64,000 nt of DNA from Bacteroidia bacterium (GCA_020635905.1 JACJYV010000002.1:434001-498000); one strand, 5' to 3'. Numbered from the stretch's first letter, positions 1 through 7,656 are shown. Notes: generated from the letters alone by a model not told the origin. Numbers and translations: made by a program.

Positions 1-2
1 TG

Positions 3-467
3 ACATTCACTGACCAATCTTCTGACAATCCAACTTCCTGGGATTGGGACTTTGGGGATGGTACCACCAGCACCCAGCAAAACCCTGTTCATACGTACAC
101 TCAGGGAGGCATTTTCAACGTCTGCCTGACTTCTACAAATTCTTGCGGTGCAGGAACTGATTGCCAATCCGTGAAAATTCTTCTCCTTTCAGATCCAAAA
201 CCCTTTCAGGGAAGGCCTGAAATTTCACTTTATCCCAACCCAACCAATAGTCTGCTGAATTTGAAGGTTAGCAACTGGCAATATGAAGGACCTGTTCAGA
301 TTTTGGTTTTGAATGCCCTGGGTCAAACCATTCGCAAGGAAAACTTTTCTTTCAATTCCCTTAATTGGACCACTCAATTGGATTTATCCAATGAAACCAA
401 GGGTGTCTATTTTCTTCAAATCAAATCAAACCAGAATTCTGTAACCCGAAAATTTATTCTAAACTGA
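3..467 (+). CDS. PKD-domain protein with T9SS C-terminal sorting domain (5' end cut off)
   Basis: Open from the window edge, so only the last ~154 residues are seen. The visible part starts in a PKD domain (WDWDFGDGTTSTQQNP followed by HTYTQGGIFNVCLT). After a short linker comes a typical T9SS type A sorting domain: ISLYPNPTNSLLNLKV near its start, GVYFLQIKSN near the end, and a basic tail (TRKFILN). Proteins of this kind are exported by Sec, carried across the outer membrane by the type IX machinery, and have the sorting domain removed. The function of the mature protein cannot be told from this fragment. A strong hairpin follows the stop codon. Confidence 0.9.
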   Translation, partial: TFTDQSSDNPTSWDWDFGDGTTSTQQNPVHTYTQGGIFNVCLTSTNSCGAGTDCQSVKILLLSDPKPFQGRPEISLYPNPTNSLLNLKVSNWQYEGPVQILVLNALGQTIRKENFSFNSLNWTTQLDLSNETKGVYFLQIKSNQNSVTRKFILN

Positions 468-491
468 TTTTTAACTCATACGATTTTTCAG

Positions 492-521
492 CAAGGGAGG
501 TAATTTGCCTCCCTTGTTGTT
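492..521 (+). terminator. Probable terminator of the PKD/T9SS gene
   Basis: A perfect 9-bp stem (CAAGGGAGG, 492-500, with CCTCCCTTG, 508-516) and a 7-nt loop lie 25 nt after the stop codon. The tail is only moderately T-rich (TTGTT). Confidence 0.6.
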
Positions 522-551
522 ATGATTATGGGTGAAGGTACATTTAAATTA

Positions 552-1609
552 ACCTCAGTTCGGGATAACTCCAAGTTCAGAAAAGTGTACAATTATTTGA
601 TTTTGTGACCTTTAGGTCTGGGAAAGTGCCCAATGATTCCCAAAAGGAACCTCCTAAGTTGTTGATGTCCGTCAATAAACAAAGAAGGTTACCATTTTGG
701 AAGAGCAAATTATTAATATTTTCTGTGATATGGACGAGTTCTGGAAAGAATTTGAGCCTATATATCATCAACGGTTTCTCGCCTGCGAGGGCAAACGCCC
801 CAATCGGAAAACGAGTTTGTCAATGGCTGAAATCATGACCATTTTGGCTTTTTTCCATGTCAAGGGCTTCCGCTGCTTTAAGCATTACTATATCGAATAT
901 GTTTCTGAGCACATGCGAGATCTGTTTCCTGATTTGGTGTCTTATTCGCGCTTCGTCGAACTTACTCCCCGGGCACTATTTCCCTTGATGTATTATCAAC
1001 TTCTGGTCCAAAAAGCAGAACAGACGGGGATTGCCTACATTGATAGTACGACCCTGGCAGTCTGCAGGAATCAACGGATTCACAATCACAAGGTATTCAA
1101 AAACTTAGCTGATCGAGGGAAGAGCTCAATGGGGTGGTTTTATGGTTTCAAATTGCACCTGATCGTCAATGACCAGGGCGGTATTCTGGCATGGTGCCTT
1201 ACTCCAGGCAATGTTTCGGATAAAGATGTTAAGACAGTGACCAGCCTGGCAAAGGGACTCCAGGGAAAGCTCTTCGCTGATAAAGGATACATATCCAGGA
1301 ATCTTTTCGAGCCCTTATTCGAACAAGGGCTGCAACTCATCACCAAAATCCAAAAGAACATGAAAAATAAACTCATGCCCATGGTTGATCAGCTCTTGCT
1401 CCGCAAACGGGCCATCATAGAAACCATTATCGATCAGTTGAAAAACATCTCGCAAATTCAACATACACGGCACAGAAGCCCATTAAATTTCATGGTCAAT
1501 ATCACCGCCGGACTGGTGGCCTATGGATTCTACCCAAACAAACCTTCGGTAAGATTCGGACGAAATGAATTTTTACCGCTTGAGTTGTAAATTTATCCCG
1601 AACTCAGGT
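552..1609 (+). mobile_element. Intact IS982-family insertion sequence (1058 bp)
   Basis: The ends are 17-bp terminal inverted repeats: ACCTCAGTTCGGGATAA at 552-568 and its complement at 1593-1609, with one mismatch (C/G at the fifth base). The 7-bp sequence TAAATTA flanks both sides directly (545-551 and 1610-1616), as expected for a target-site duplication. One transposase gene fills the element with no frameshift. Length, repeat size and transposase match IS982. The near-identical ends and exact target duplication suggest a recent, possibly still mobile copy. Confidence 0.93.
697..1590 (+). CDS. IS982-family DDE transposase
   Basis: Full-length (297 aa) transposase. Catalytic acidic residues are visible as IDSTTLAVC (first Asp), LFADKGYIS (second Asp) and RAIIETIIDQLKN (Glu). 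IS982 signatures include GWFYGFKLHLIVNDQGG, LTPGNVSDKD and NISQIQHTRHRSP. The start at 697 is TTG, with an AGAAGG stretch about 8 nt upstream that could be a ribosome site. An ATG at 730, in frame, is the alternative (MDEFWKEFEP). The gene ends three bases before the right inverted repeat. It catalyses cut-and-paste or copy-type movement of its own element. No internal stop was seen, so it looks functional. Confidence 0.93.
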   Translation: MEEQIINIFCDMDEFWKEFEPIYHQRFLACEGKRPNRKTSLSMAEIMTILAFFHVKGFRCFKHYYIEYVSEHMRDLFPDLVSYSRFVELTPRALFPLMYYQLLVQKAEQTGIAYIDSTTLAVCRNQRIHNHKVFKNLADRGKSSMGWFYGFKLHLIVNDQGGILAWCLTPGNVSDKDVKTVTSLAKGLQGKLFADKGYISRNLFEPLFEQGLQLITKIQKNMKNKLMPMVDQLLLRKRAIIETIIDQLKNISQIQHTRHRSPLNFMVNITAGLVAYGFYPNKPSVRFGRNEFLPLEL

Positions 1610-1670
1610 TAAATTAATACGCAATCATTTCCCACCTCTAATCATCCAAGACTTTTAGAGGTGAGATTTT

Positions 1671-1742
1671 AGATGTGAGATAGAAGTCGTTACCAATCGG
1701 ACCTCCCCTCTCTATCATCTACCAACTAATCATCTCACATCT
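1671..1742. repeat. Inverted repeat of GAGAT-type words overlapping a stop codon
   Basis: AGATGTGAGAT (1671-1681) and ATCTCACATCT (1732-1742) form a perfect 11-bp inverted repeat. A second stem, CACCTCTA with TAGAGGTG, lies just left of it (about 1633-1662). The right arm contains the stop codon of the minus-strand gene at 1730. It belongs to the same word-like repeats seen near 4.2, 40.4 and 41.2 kb. It could act as a terminator-like hairpin, though no T-run follows. Confidence 0.6.
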
Positions 1743-2740
1743 GTATCAGCTACATAAACAAACCCATTAAACACCTGACACAGGTATAATTTCCCTTCAA
1801 ACAGGATCGCAGTAGAGCAGGCGGAAATGTTATTTCCGTCGTCCATGAAGATGCGTTTATAATCTTTGTTGGCGATGTCAACCGTGTAGATCCAGGAGGG
1901 GGAAAGGGCTTCAGGCTCTTTGCGATGTTTGAGAAATTTGCCGTTTTCGGGGTGTCGGGGCACGATCAGGGTGTTTTCATCCACAAAATCGAGGTTGTCG
2001 AGGCCCTGCAGGCCTTCGACCAGCAGCTCCCGGTCCACCAGGTTGCCATTGGGGTCAATGTTCCATTTCCAGACCTTCCCACCTGCGGTGGTGGCGCAAT
2101 ACAGCCGGTCGCCCTGCACCCGAATGCCATTGGCATAGCGCAATTTGTCGGCCACAAAGGACCATTTTCCATCTTTGTACATGACGATGGAGGAAGATTT
2201 GGCGCCTGTGAGAAATTTCACGATCATTCCAAATCCATAACCAAAGTCGTTGCCTGCATAAATGCGGCCGTCGGGCGTGGCCGTCACGTCGTTGGGAGAG
2301 AGCAGGTGCTCAGGGTCACCCAGGAAATGGATCAGCTCCAGGTGATCGGCAAACACTTCGTAAATAAGGATGTACTGGGTGGGATCGTCTTCAGAAAGGC
2401 CATGGGAAATGGCGTAGATCAGGTTTTTGCCCTCATTATTGCGTACGATGTCGAGTCCGTGCAGGTGGATTTTCCAGCCTTCGGGTTCGCCCGTGCGGGG
2501 CAGAATTTTGGCTTCCTTCTCGCCAATGTTCAAGGCGTAAAATTCGGCCGAATACGGCTCACCCTTGCGGCGCTGGGTGCAGGCAATTATCAGGCGCGGG
2601 GCGCCTGTGAGGGTGTCGAGGACCATGTCCTCGGGGCCGGGTCCCACGGGAACGGCGTAGCCGTTCTGAGCAAGCAACTGTCCGCAGGACAGGAGAAAAA
2701 GGAGGGCGAGGAAGGAAAATGTCCTTTGCATGATGTTCAT
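1730..2740 (-). CDS. Secreted SMP-30/paraoxonase-like beta-propeller protein
   Basis: 336 aa from the ATG at 2740. The frame stays open to 2776, but the hydrophobic signal (RTFSFLALLFLLSCGQLLAQ) fits the later start; ATG 2731 is also possible. A Cys in LLSC could be lipidated, or the signal may be cut after LLAQ. The mature part looks like a six-bladed calcium-dependent propeller of the SMP-30/gluconolactonase/paraoxonase group: HLHGLDIV, LLSPNDVTATPDGRIYAGND, YANGIRV and LQGLDNLDF are the typical metal-site strands. Family members hydrolyse lactones or esters; the substrate here is unknown. It is divergent from the GT-C gene at 2804, with only 63 bp between starts. Confidence 0.72.
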   Translation of the reverse strand: MNIMQRTFSFLALLFLLSCGQLLAQNGYAVPVGPGPEDMVLDTLTGAPRLIIACTQRRKGEPYSAEFYALNIGEKEAKILPRTGEPEGWKIHLHGLDIVRNNEGKNLIYAISHGLSEDDPTQYILIYEVFADHLELIHFLGDPEHLLSPNDVTATPDGRIYAGNDFGYGFGMIVKFLTGAKSSSIVMYKDGKWSFVADKLRYANGIRVQGDRLYCATTAGGKVWKWNIDPNGNLVDRELLVEGLQGLDNLDFVDENTLIVPRHPENGKFLKHRKEPEALSPSWIYTVDIANKDYKRIFMDDGNNISACSTAILFEGKLYLCQVFNGFVYVADTDVR

Positions 2741-2803
2741 GGAATGTATTTTGGACTGTAAATTTAACCAACCCATTTGAAATACTTACCTTGCGTTTTC
2801 CCC

Positions 2804-4186
2804 ATGGATCCCGTGCGCCACATCATCCGCCAAAAAGTCTTTTACCTGGCCATTGCCCTGGTCTTTGTGGTGCAGTATATTCTCCTGATTGCCAGTACAC
2901 CCCTATACGAACTCGACACCAATTCCTATGTCCAGGGCATGTTCAGCTGGAGTATTTACCACAATCCCTTTGGCAACCTCTTTTTTGGCGCCCTGACCAA
3001 AATCTGGCCCGACCTCTGGTTCGTAATTTCCATGCAAATCCTGCTTTATGCCTGCTGTGTGAGCTTTTTTTTATTCAGTCTCAAAATCAGATCCTTGGGG
3101 CTTTTTATGCTGGCTTTGCTGCTGGCCGCTATTGAACCCGTCACCACATTTTATAATTTTTCCCTCATCTCAGACAGCTCCTTTACCAGCTTTGTACTGC
3201 TTTTCAGCGGCCTGCTCATTTTGTATCTGGAAAAACCCAGCTGGCAGGGAGCCCTGCTTTTTGGAGCCGCGGTGGGGCTGGCTTTTCTGGCCCGCCTTTC
3301 GGCCAATATTTTCCTGCCCCTCTTTGGATTGATTCTGCTGGTACCCGCAACTTCCTGGCGAAATAAAGTCCGCGATCTTTTGCTGGGCATTCTGCCCTTT
3401 GCAGCCAGCTATTTCTTTGTGCTGATCGGGCAAAGCCTGATCAATGAGGGGGGACTTTACACTGTAAAAGGACGGGTTTTGTGGGATTTTGTGAGTTCGC
3501 AATACGATCCTGATGAAATTGATGCGCCTCAGTTTGAGGCGTATGTGAATCCCTACATTTTCCCAAATGGACAACTGGAGCCGTTGCGTGAAAAGCGCCG
3601 CGAACTGGCTTATCTGGGTTACAAGGATTGTCAGGCAGCACGGGAAGCCGCGGGCGAGCCCGTGGGTAAGGCCATTTTACAATGCGACAGCCTTTGGGGC
3701 GCAGCCGCTCAGCAAATCAGTGCGAAGCACTTCTGGCAGGCAGAAAGGCAATTTGTACAGGACAATTTTGCCGACATCCACGGAAGAAATTACCTGGAAT
3801 ACCGCTTCACGCCCGGCCTGCATTATTACCATCCTGAAGCAGAAAATCAGTACATAGACAGCGTCATGAAAGCCGTTTACGGCTTCTCCCTGGCCAAAAG
3901 CCACGAAAACATCCCCAAAATCTGGACCAGCACGGATTTCCTCAACGTGTATGTACCCATTTTGTACTGGATCCTTTTTGCTACGGCCTTGTTAGGGGGA
4001 ATTTTATGGCTGAAAGATCGCAGCCGCTGGCGAATCCTGATTCCCGCACTCGTGATCGCCATTCCCTTTCTCTTTCACCTCGTTTATATCTCCTACAGAT
4101 TGAGGTTCATTGCCCCTTATCTGGTTTTGGGAATTGGATTAATTGTCTTCTTGGTAGATTTTAGATTTAGAGATTTTAGAAGATAG
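2804..4186 (+). CDS. Polytopic membrane protein, probable GT-C-type glycosyltransferase
   Basis: 460 aa from ATG 2804 (MDPVRHIIRQKVF). A longer TTG start at 2777 adds nine residues and is less likely. About ten membrane helices are visible. After the first helix comes LYELDTNSYVQGMFSW, an acidic first loop like those of PMT/ArnT-type GT-C enzymes, which use polyprenyl-phosphate sugars. A large hydrophilic region (about 200-360) precedes the last helices. The acceptor is unknown. The C-terminal residues DFRFRDFRR are encoded by the TTTTAGATTTAGAG-type repeat that continues past the stop, so the repeat appears to have supplied the present end of the protein. Confidence 0.6.
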   Translation: MDPVRHIIRQKVFYLAIALVFVVQYILLIASTPLYELDTNSYVQGMFSWSIYHNPFGNLFFGALTKIWPDLWFVISMQILLYACCVSFFLFSLKIRSLGLFMLALLLAAIEPVTTFYNFSLISDSSFTSFVLLFSGLLILYLEKPSWQGALLFGAAVGLAFLARLSANIFLPLFGLILLVPATSWRNKVRDLLLGILPFAASYFFVLIGQSLINEGGLYTVKGRVLWDFVSSQYDPDEIDAPQFEAYVNPYIFPNGQLEPLREKRRELAYLGYKDCQAAREAAGEPVGKAILQCDSLWGAAAQQISAKHFWQAERQFVQDNFADIHGRNYLEYRFTPGLHYYHPEAENQYIDSVMKAVYGFSLAKSHENIPKIWTSTDFLNVYVPILYWILFATALLGGILWLKDRSRWRILIPALVIAIPFLFHLVYISYRLRFIAPYLVLGIGLIVFLVDFRFRDFRR

Positions 4187-4335
4187 ATAGGGATGGTCAG
4201 GCTTTTTCAACCTGAATTCCTCCATTCCTAATCAAAAACTCATTAAATTTTACCCCATAACCCAAACCCACCACTCTCTGAAATCTAAAGTCTCCTATCT
4301 AAAATCTATCCTCTGACCATCTAAAATCTAAAAAA
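4150..4335. repeat. Inverted-repeat spacer of AGATTTTAGA words between two genes
   Basis: The left arm (about 4153-4200) runs through the last codons of the GT-C gene and ends in GATGGTCAG. The right arm (about 4312-4333) reads CTGACCATCTAAAATCTAAA and stops right before the next ATG. CTGACCATC is the exact complement of GATGGTCAG; the remaining words (TAGATTTTAGA, TCTAAAATCT) pair imperfectly. Transcribed together, the spacer would fold into a long imperfect hairpin between two coding regions. Confidence 0.6.
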
Positions 4336-5934
4336 ATGAATATCCTCTTCCCCGGCCGCCATCACCTCCTCACGGATTTCCAGTTCAAATACCTGTATCG
4401 CATCGTGGAAAACGGATTGGAATTTGAGCCAGATATTGACGGCAAACCCCTGGGAATCAAAGAAAAGGTGACCCGCATCATCTTTCCCGTGACTTCTGCC
4501 AATCACTCCAACACCCGACGAAATCCCGTTCCCTTTCACCTGCGGGCCATGGCCCTGCTGGATTTTGGCCAGGAACTGCGCACGGAAACCTTTGTTTTTG
4601 GGATTGATGACGTGGGACATCTGGATGATTTTGCGGCTTATACCCTGAAAAAAATCCACCATGAAAGCGAGGGCCAGATTGACCTGACTCCTGAAAACTG
4701 TCTGGTGGCCTGTTCGTCGCCTGTGTTTGAAATGTATGAGCAACACGGGTTTCGCATTTTGCCTGTGGAACGGATGGAGCGCGGCAGCCTGAAAATGCTG
4801 GACAAAACGCCCTGGGAAATCGTGGAAGCCATTGCCCGGGCGGGTGAAAAATGGCAAAGCGACCGCATGATCATGAACGACATGCACATTGGTTCTCACC
4901 TGATCTGGTCCAAATATCGTCTGGGCGCCAAGGTGCAGATGCTTTTCAACGACGACATCATTGGCGCGGACGGCGACCTGACCGAGACCCGCGATTACAA
5001 CAGCTATGTGCGACAGATGGACGATATTGCCGAGTTGAAATTCCGCGAAACGGCGCCTTTCATCCAGCCTGGACGCATTGGCGACATTGGCTGCGCGGTG
5101 GGATCCTGGATCAAACTGGCCTGTCGGGAGGAGGGTTTGAGAGAATGCGATTTCTTTGGGATCGAGGTTTCGCGCAAACTTTATCAGGAATGCATTGCCC
5201 GCAAAGAGCGCGGCGATTTTGGCAGTCCCTACATCTTTTTTTCCCAGAAAAACGCGGTCACGGGCCTGGCTTTTGATGCGGGTTCAATGAATACCATTCA
5301 CACTTCTTCCCTCACCCACGAGATCGAATCCTACGGAGACCGCGAAGATTTATACCAATTCATCCAGAATCGCTACGACGAACTGGCCCCGGGCGGGCTC
5401 TGGATCAACCGCGACGTGATCGGGCCAGAGGATCCTGAAAAAGTGGTTTTGTTGAAATTGAATGATACTGACGGAGCCAATGAAAACTGGGAAAAGGAAT
5501 TTTCAAACCGCGACGAACTGGCCGCCTTCCTGCGCGGACTTTCCACCAGAAGCCGTTTTTTGCGTTTTGCCAGAGATTTCAGGGCGGGAAGTGAAGGGAG
5601 AATTGTATTTGAATGGAAAAAAACGGAAGAAGGAGAATTTGCCCAAATGACCCTGCGCGACGCCATGGAATTCATTTCCAAAAAAGATTACGCGGACAAC
5701 TGGCAAAGCGAAATGCACGAACGATTCTGCTTCTGGCGCTACGAGGATTACAAAAATGCCCTGGAGAAGACGGGCTTCCACATCACCCCCAATTCCAAAC
5801 CCTACACCAACACCTGGCTGGTCGAAAACCGTTACCGCGGCCACGCCGACCTGTTTGAGGAGGTGAAAGGCAAAATTATTCCCCTTCCCTACCCCGTCAC
5901 CCACATGATGATGATCGGGGCCAAGCGGGTTTGA
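4336..5934 (+). CDS. Nucleotidyltransferase-like domain fused to a SAM methyltransferase
   Basis: 532 aa. Residues 1-190 resemble the NadM/cytidylyltransferase fold: FPGRHHLLTDFQFKYLYRI stands where GRFQPxHxGH is expected, and PVTSANHSNTRRNPVPFHLR matches the SAxxSHTxxNPF region of NMN adenylyltransferases. The HxGH catalytic motif is not intact (TDFQ), so activity may be lost or changed. Residues 240-400 are a class I methyltransferase: motif I is GDIGCAVG (249-256), followed by an acidic strand end (FFGIEVS). The C-terminal ~130 residues are unassigned. The deacetylase gene now at 6969 was probably the next gene before an insertion. The substrate is unknown, possibly a nucleotide-linked or sugar compound. 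Confidence 0.6.
   Translation: MNILFPGRHHLLTDFQFKYLYRIVENGLEFEPDIDGKPLGIKEKVTRIIFPVTSANHSNTRRNPVPFHLRAMALLDFGQELRTETFVFGIDDVGHLDDFAAYTLKKIHHESEGQIDLTPENCLVACSSPVFEMYEQHGFRILPVERMERGSLKMLDKTPWEIVEAIARAGEKWQSDRMIMNDMHIGSHLIWSKYRLGAKVQMLFNDDIIGADGDLTETRDYNSYVRQMDDIAELKFRETAPFIQPGRIGDIGCAVGSWIKLACREEGLRECDFFGIEVSRKLYQECIARKERGDFGSPYIFFSQKNAVTGLAFDAGSMNTIHTSSLTHEIESYGDREDLYQFIQNRYDELAPGGLWINRDVIGPEDPEKVVLLKLNDTDGANENWEKEFSNRDELAAFLRGLSTRSRFLRFARDFRAGSEGRIVFEWKKTEEGEFAQMTLRDAMEFISKKDYADNWQSEMHERFCFWRYEDYKNALEKTGFHITPNSKPYTNTWLVENRYRGHADLFEEVKGKIIPLPYPVTHMMMIGAKRV
5909..5934. repeat. 26-bp direct repeat, left copy (end of methyltransferase gene)
   Basis: These 26 bases are the last codons and stop of the fusion gene (core GATCGGGGCCAAGCGGG). 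They recur exactly at 6901-6926. The copies bound an AT-rich segment of 966 bp. The pattern fits a target duplication or an att-like site at a gene's 3' end. Confidence 0.85.
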
Positions 5935-5951
5935 AAATTTTTTATATATTA

Positions 5952-5983
5952 TTTGTATATTATATTTTTTTTGTATATAATTG
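5952..5983 (+). promoter_or_regulatory. Bacteroidota-type promoter for the island genes
   Basis: TTTG at 5952-5955, then 20 bp, then TATAATTG at 5976-5983. This fits the TTTG-N19-21-TAnnTTTG consensus with one mismatch, about 50 bp before the first small gene of the island, in very AT-rich DNA. Confidence 0.55.
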
Positions 5984-6038
5984 TACGATCATTTTTTTCA
6001 ACACAATTCAGTAAAACCTATTACCATGAACCGTCCAA

Positions 6039-6359
6039 ATGCAAAAATTCAATTTTGGCCAAGGTGCCAAAATATTTTACAACATGATTATGGTTGCAAA
6101 CTTGAAAAAAGGACTTGAGGATCTCCTGATTGAAAAGGATCGATTCTCGTCTGAAGAAGTTTTAAAAATTCAATTTTGGATTTCTCAACTCAGTGAATTT
6201 GAGGCAGAAAACCTCCTCCAGAGTAAAAAAACAGAAGAAACAAATAAAAATGGGGCTGGCTGGAAAAAAGCAGAAAGAACCGCACTATTGATGAAGATGG
6301 GGAAGGATTTTTTTGACATGATTTGGTTTATTGTCAAATTTTTTGGTGGAGGACCCTGA
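6039..6359 (+). CDS. Small protein of unknown function in the AT-rich island
   Basis: 106 aa from ATG 6039; starts at 6084 or 6090 (MVANLKKGLEDLL) are equally possible and give about 90 aa. The middle is charged and helical (LLIEKDRFSSEEVLKIQFW), and the C-terminus is hydrophobic (FFDMIWFIVKFFGGGP), perhaps a membrane-touching tail. I recognise no family. It lies 21 bp before an XRE regulator gene on the same strand, so the two probably share a transcript. The gene is richer in A+T than the chromosome on either side. The words AAAAATTCAATTTTGG occur at its start and again near 6164. Confidence 0.5.
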   Translation: MQKFNFGQGAKIFYNMIMVANLKKGLEDLLIEKDRFSSEEVLKIQFWISQLSEFEAENLLQSKKTEETNKNGAGWKKAERTALLMKMGKDFFDMIWFIVKFFGGGP

Positions 6360-6380
6360 TGGTCCCGCAAAATTTTAAAT

Positions 6381-6677
6381 ATGAATTTAGGTTTTTCTAT
6401 AAAAGATATTCGCAACAGGCGTGGCCTTAGCCAGGCTGCACTTGCTCAACAATGTGAAACTACACAGGAGTACATTTCCAATCTGGAACGCGGTAAACAA
6501 ACCCCATCCAAAGAAATGCTGGATAAAATTTCAGATGTATTGAATGTTCCTGCTGAAGTCATCTACTTATTCTCACTCGATGGGGAAAATGTCCCTGAGG
6601 ATAAGAAGTCGCTCTACGAATCTATAGTTCCCCAATTCAAAGAAGCATTAGAAGAGCTATTTGAATTGAAGGATTAA
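6381..6677 (+). CDS. XRE-family helix-turn-helix regulator
   Basis: 98 aa. An HTH_3 domain spans about residues 7-61: IKDIRNRRGLSQAALAQQCE, then TTQEYISNLERGKQTPS as the recognition helix region, and LDKISDVLNVPAEVIY. An acidic helical tail (about 70-98) may dimerise or bind a partner. Such small XRE proteins often repress their own promoter and a neighbour, as in toxin-antitoxin pairs and phage-like elements. Here the neighbour is the small gene at 6039, and a terminator follows at 6700. The codon and base composition match the island, not the flanks, which suggests transfer. Confidence 0.82.
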   Translation: MNLGFSIKDIRNRRGLSQAALAQQCETTQEYISNLERGKQTPSKEMLDKISDVLNVPAEVIYLFSLDGENVPEDKKSLYESIVPQFKEALEELFELKD

Positions 6678-6699
6678 TAAATGATAATCTCAAAAACTA

Positions 6700-6734
6700 A
6701 AAGCCCTTTGGTAATCCCGAAGGGCTTTCTTTTT
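6700..6734 (+). terminator. Intrinsic terminator after the XRE gene
   Basis: AAAGCCCTT (6700-6708) pairs with AAGGGCTTT (6720-6728), then CTTTTT. It should end the island transcript and may also cut read-through from the methyltransferase gene towards the deacetylase gene. Confidence 0.8.
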
Positions 6735-6810
6735 AGGATAATTCAACTCCCTAAAACTTTGGATTAATTTCCATAATTTAACTAATCATAAAAACCTTAA
6801 CCTCCTGATT

Positions 6811-6841
6811 ATCTGTGAACTCTGTGTCCTCTGTGGTAAAA
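6811..6841. repeat. Half copy of the CTCTGTGGT dispersed repeat
   Basis: TGTGAACTCTGTGTCCTCTG with a following TGGTAAAA matches one end of the ~170-bp family found whole at 36588 and 58016. Only one terminus is present here, inside the AT-rich island. Confidence 0.6.
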
Positions 6842-6900
6842 TTCCTAACATGATGATTCCCATTATCATTGGTGATTTGCCAGAAACAGCCTTTGATCTT

Positions 6901-6926
6901 TGATGATCGGGGCCAAGCGGGTTTGA
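6901..6926. repeat. 26-bp direct repeat, right copy
   Basis: Exact copy of 5909-5934. Removing one copy plus the intervening DNA would leave only about 34 bp between the methyltransferase stop and the deacetylase start, as in an operon. Confidence 0.85.
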
Positions 6927-6968
6927 GATAAATTACATAACTTGTCGCCCGATTTTGATGACAATCAC

Positions 6969-7601
6969 ATGATCCATAAAAATGTAATCCTGGTGCTTGC
7001 ACCCCACACGGACGACGGCGAACTGGGCTGCGGCGGCACGATCGCCCGCCTGGTGGCCGAAGGCAAAGAAGTTCACTACGTGGCGTTTTCTATTTGCGAA
7101 AAATCCGTGCCCGCAGGTCTGCCCGCCAATACGCTGGAAATTGAAGTAAAAGCCGCCACCCGCGAGCTGGGCATCCCCGAAAATCAACTCCACATCCTGG
7201 ATTACGACGTACGCACTTTCCCCCAGTTTCGCCAGGAAATTCTGGAAGACATGGTGAAATTGCGCTCCAAAATCAAACCTGATCTGGTCATCCTGCCCGC
7301 ACCTACGGACATACACCAGGATCACGCCACCATTTCTCAGGAAGGTATCCGCGCTTTCAAAAATGCCTCCATTCTGGGTTATGAGATGCCCTGGAACAAC
7401 ATCACTTTTCACGCCCGCTCCTACGTGACCCTGCAGGAAAGCGACGTGCAAGCCAAAGTGCGGGCCTGCGCCCAGTACAAAAGTCAGGGTTTTCGCCCCT
7501 ACATGCAGGAAACCTTTATCCGCTCCATGTTGAGCGTACGCGGCATTGCCATTGGCAAGGAATATGCCGAGGCGTTTGACGTGGTGAGGTGGATGTTGTA
7601 A
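6969..7601 (+). CDS. PIG-L/LmbE-type zinc deacetylase
   Basis: 210 aa from ATG 6969; a TTG at 6942 opens the same frame but lies before the conserved start. The family's zinc motif is APHTDDGELGCGG (His13, Asp16), and the third ligand motif is HQDH (116-119). Members remove N-acetyl or similar groups from GlcNAc-type sugars in glycolipids, mycothiol or bacillithiol, and surface glycans. The sequence resembles the bacillithiol-pathway enzymes in size, but the substrate is not shown. It was probably next to the methyltransferase fusion gene before the island inserted, which hints at a joint role in modifying a sugar or nucleotide-linked compound. Confidence 0.85.
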   Translation: MIHKNVILVLAPHTDDGELGCGGTIARLVAEGKEVHYVAFSICEKSVPAGLPANTLEIEVKAATRELGIPENQLHILDYDVRTFPQFRQEILEDMVKLRSKIKPDLVILPAPTDIHQDHATISQEGIRAFKNASILGYEMPWNNITFHARSYVTLQESDVQAKVRACAQYKSQGFRPYMQETFIRSMLSVRGIAIGKEYAEAFDVVRWML

Positions 7602-7636
7602 AAAAACGGACCTCCCTGGCTTCAGAAAGGTCCGTT
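7599..7636 (-). terminator. Terminator between convergent genes, strongest for the minus strand
   Basis: AACGGACCT (7605-7613) pairs with AGGTCCGTT (7628-7636). Read on the minus strand the stem is followed by a run of T, so it ends the YfhO-type gene. On the plus strand the tail is weak. Confidence 0.75.
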
Positions 7637-7656
7637 AATTGAATTCAGCTAATTTT

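Noticed and set aside
1925..2761. 278-aa plus-strand ORF opposite the beta-propeller gene
   Set aside because: The minus-strand frame has a signal peptide and recognised propeller motifs; the plus-strand frame has neither.
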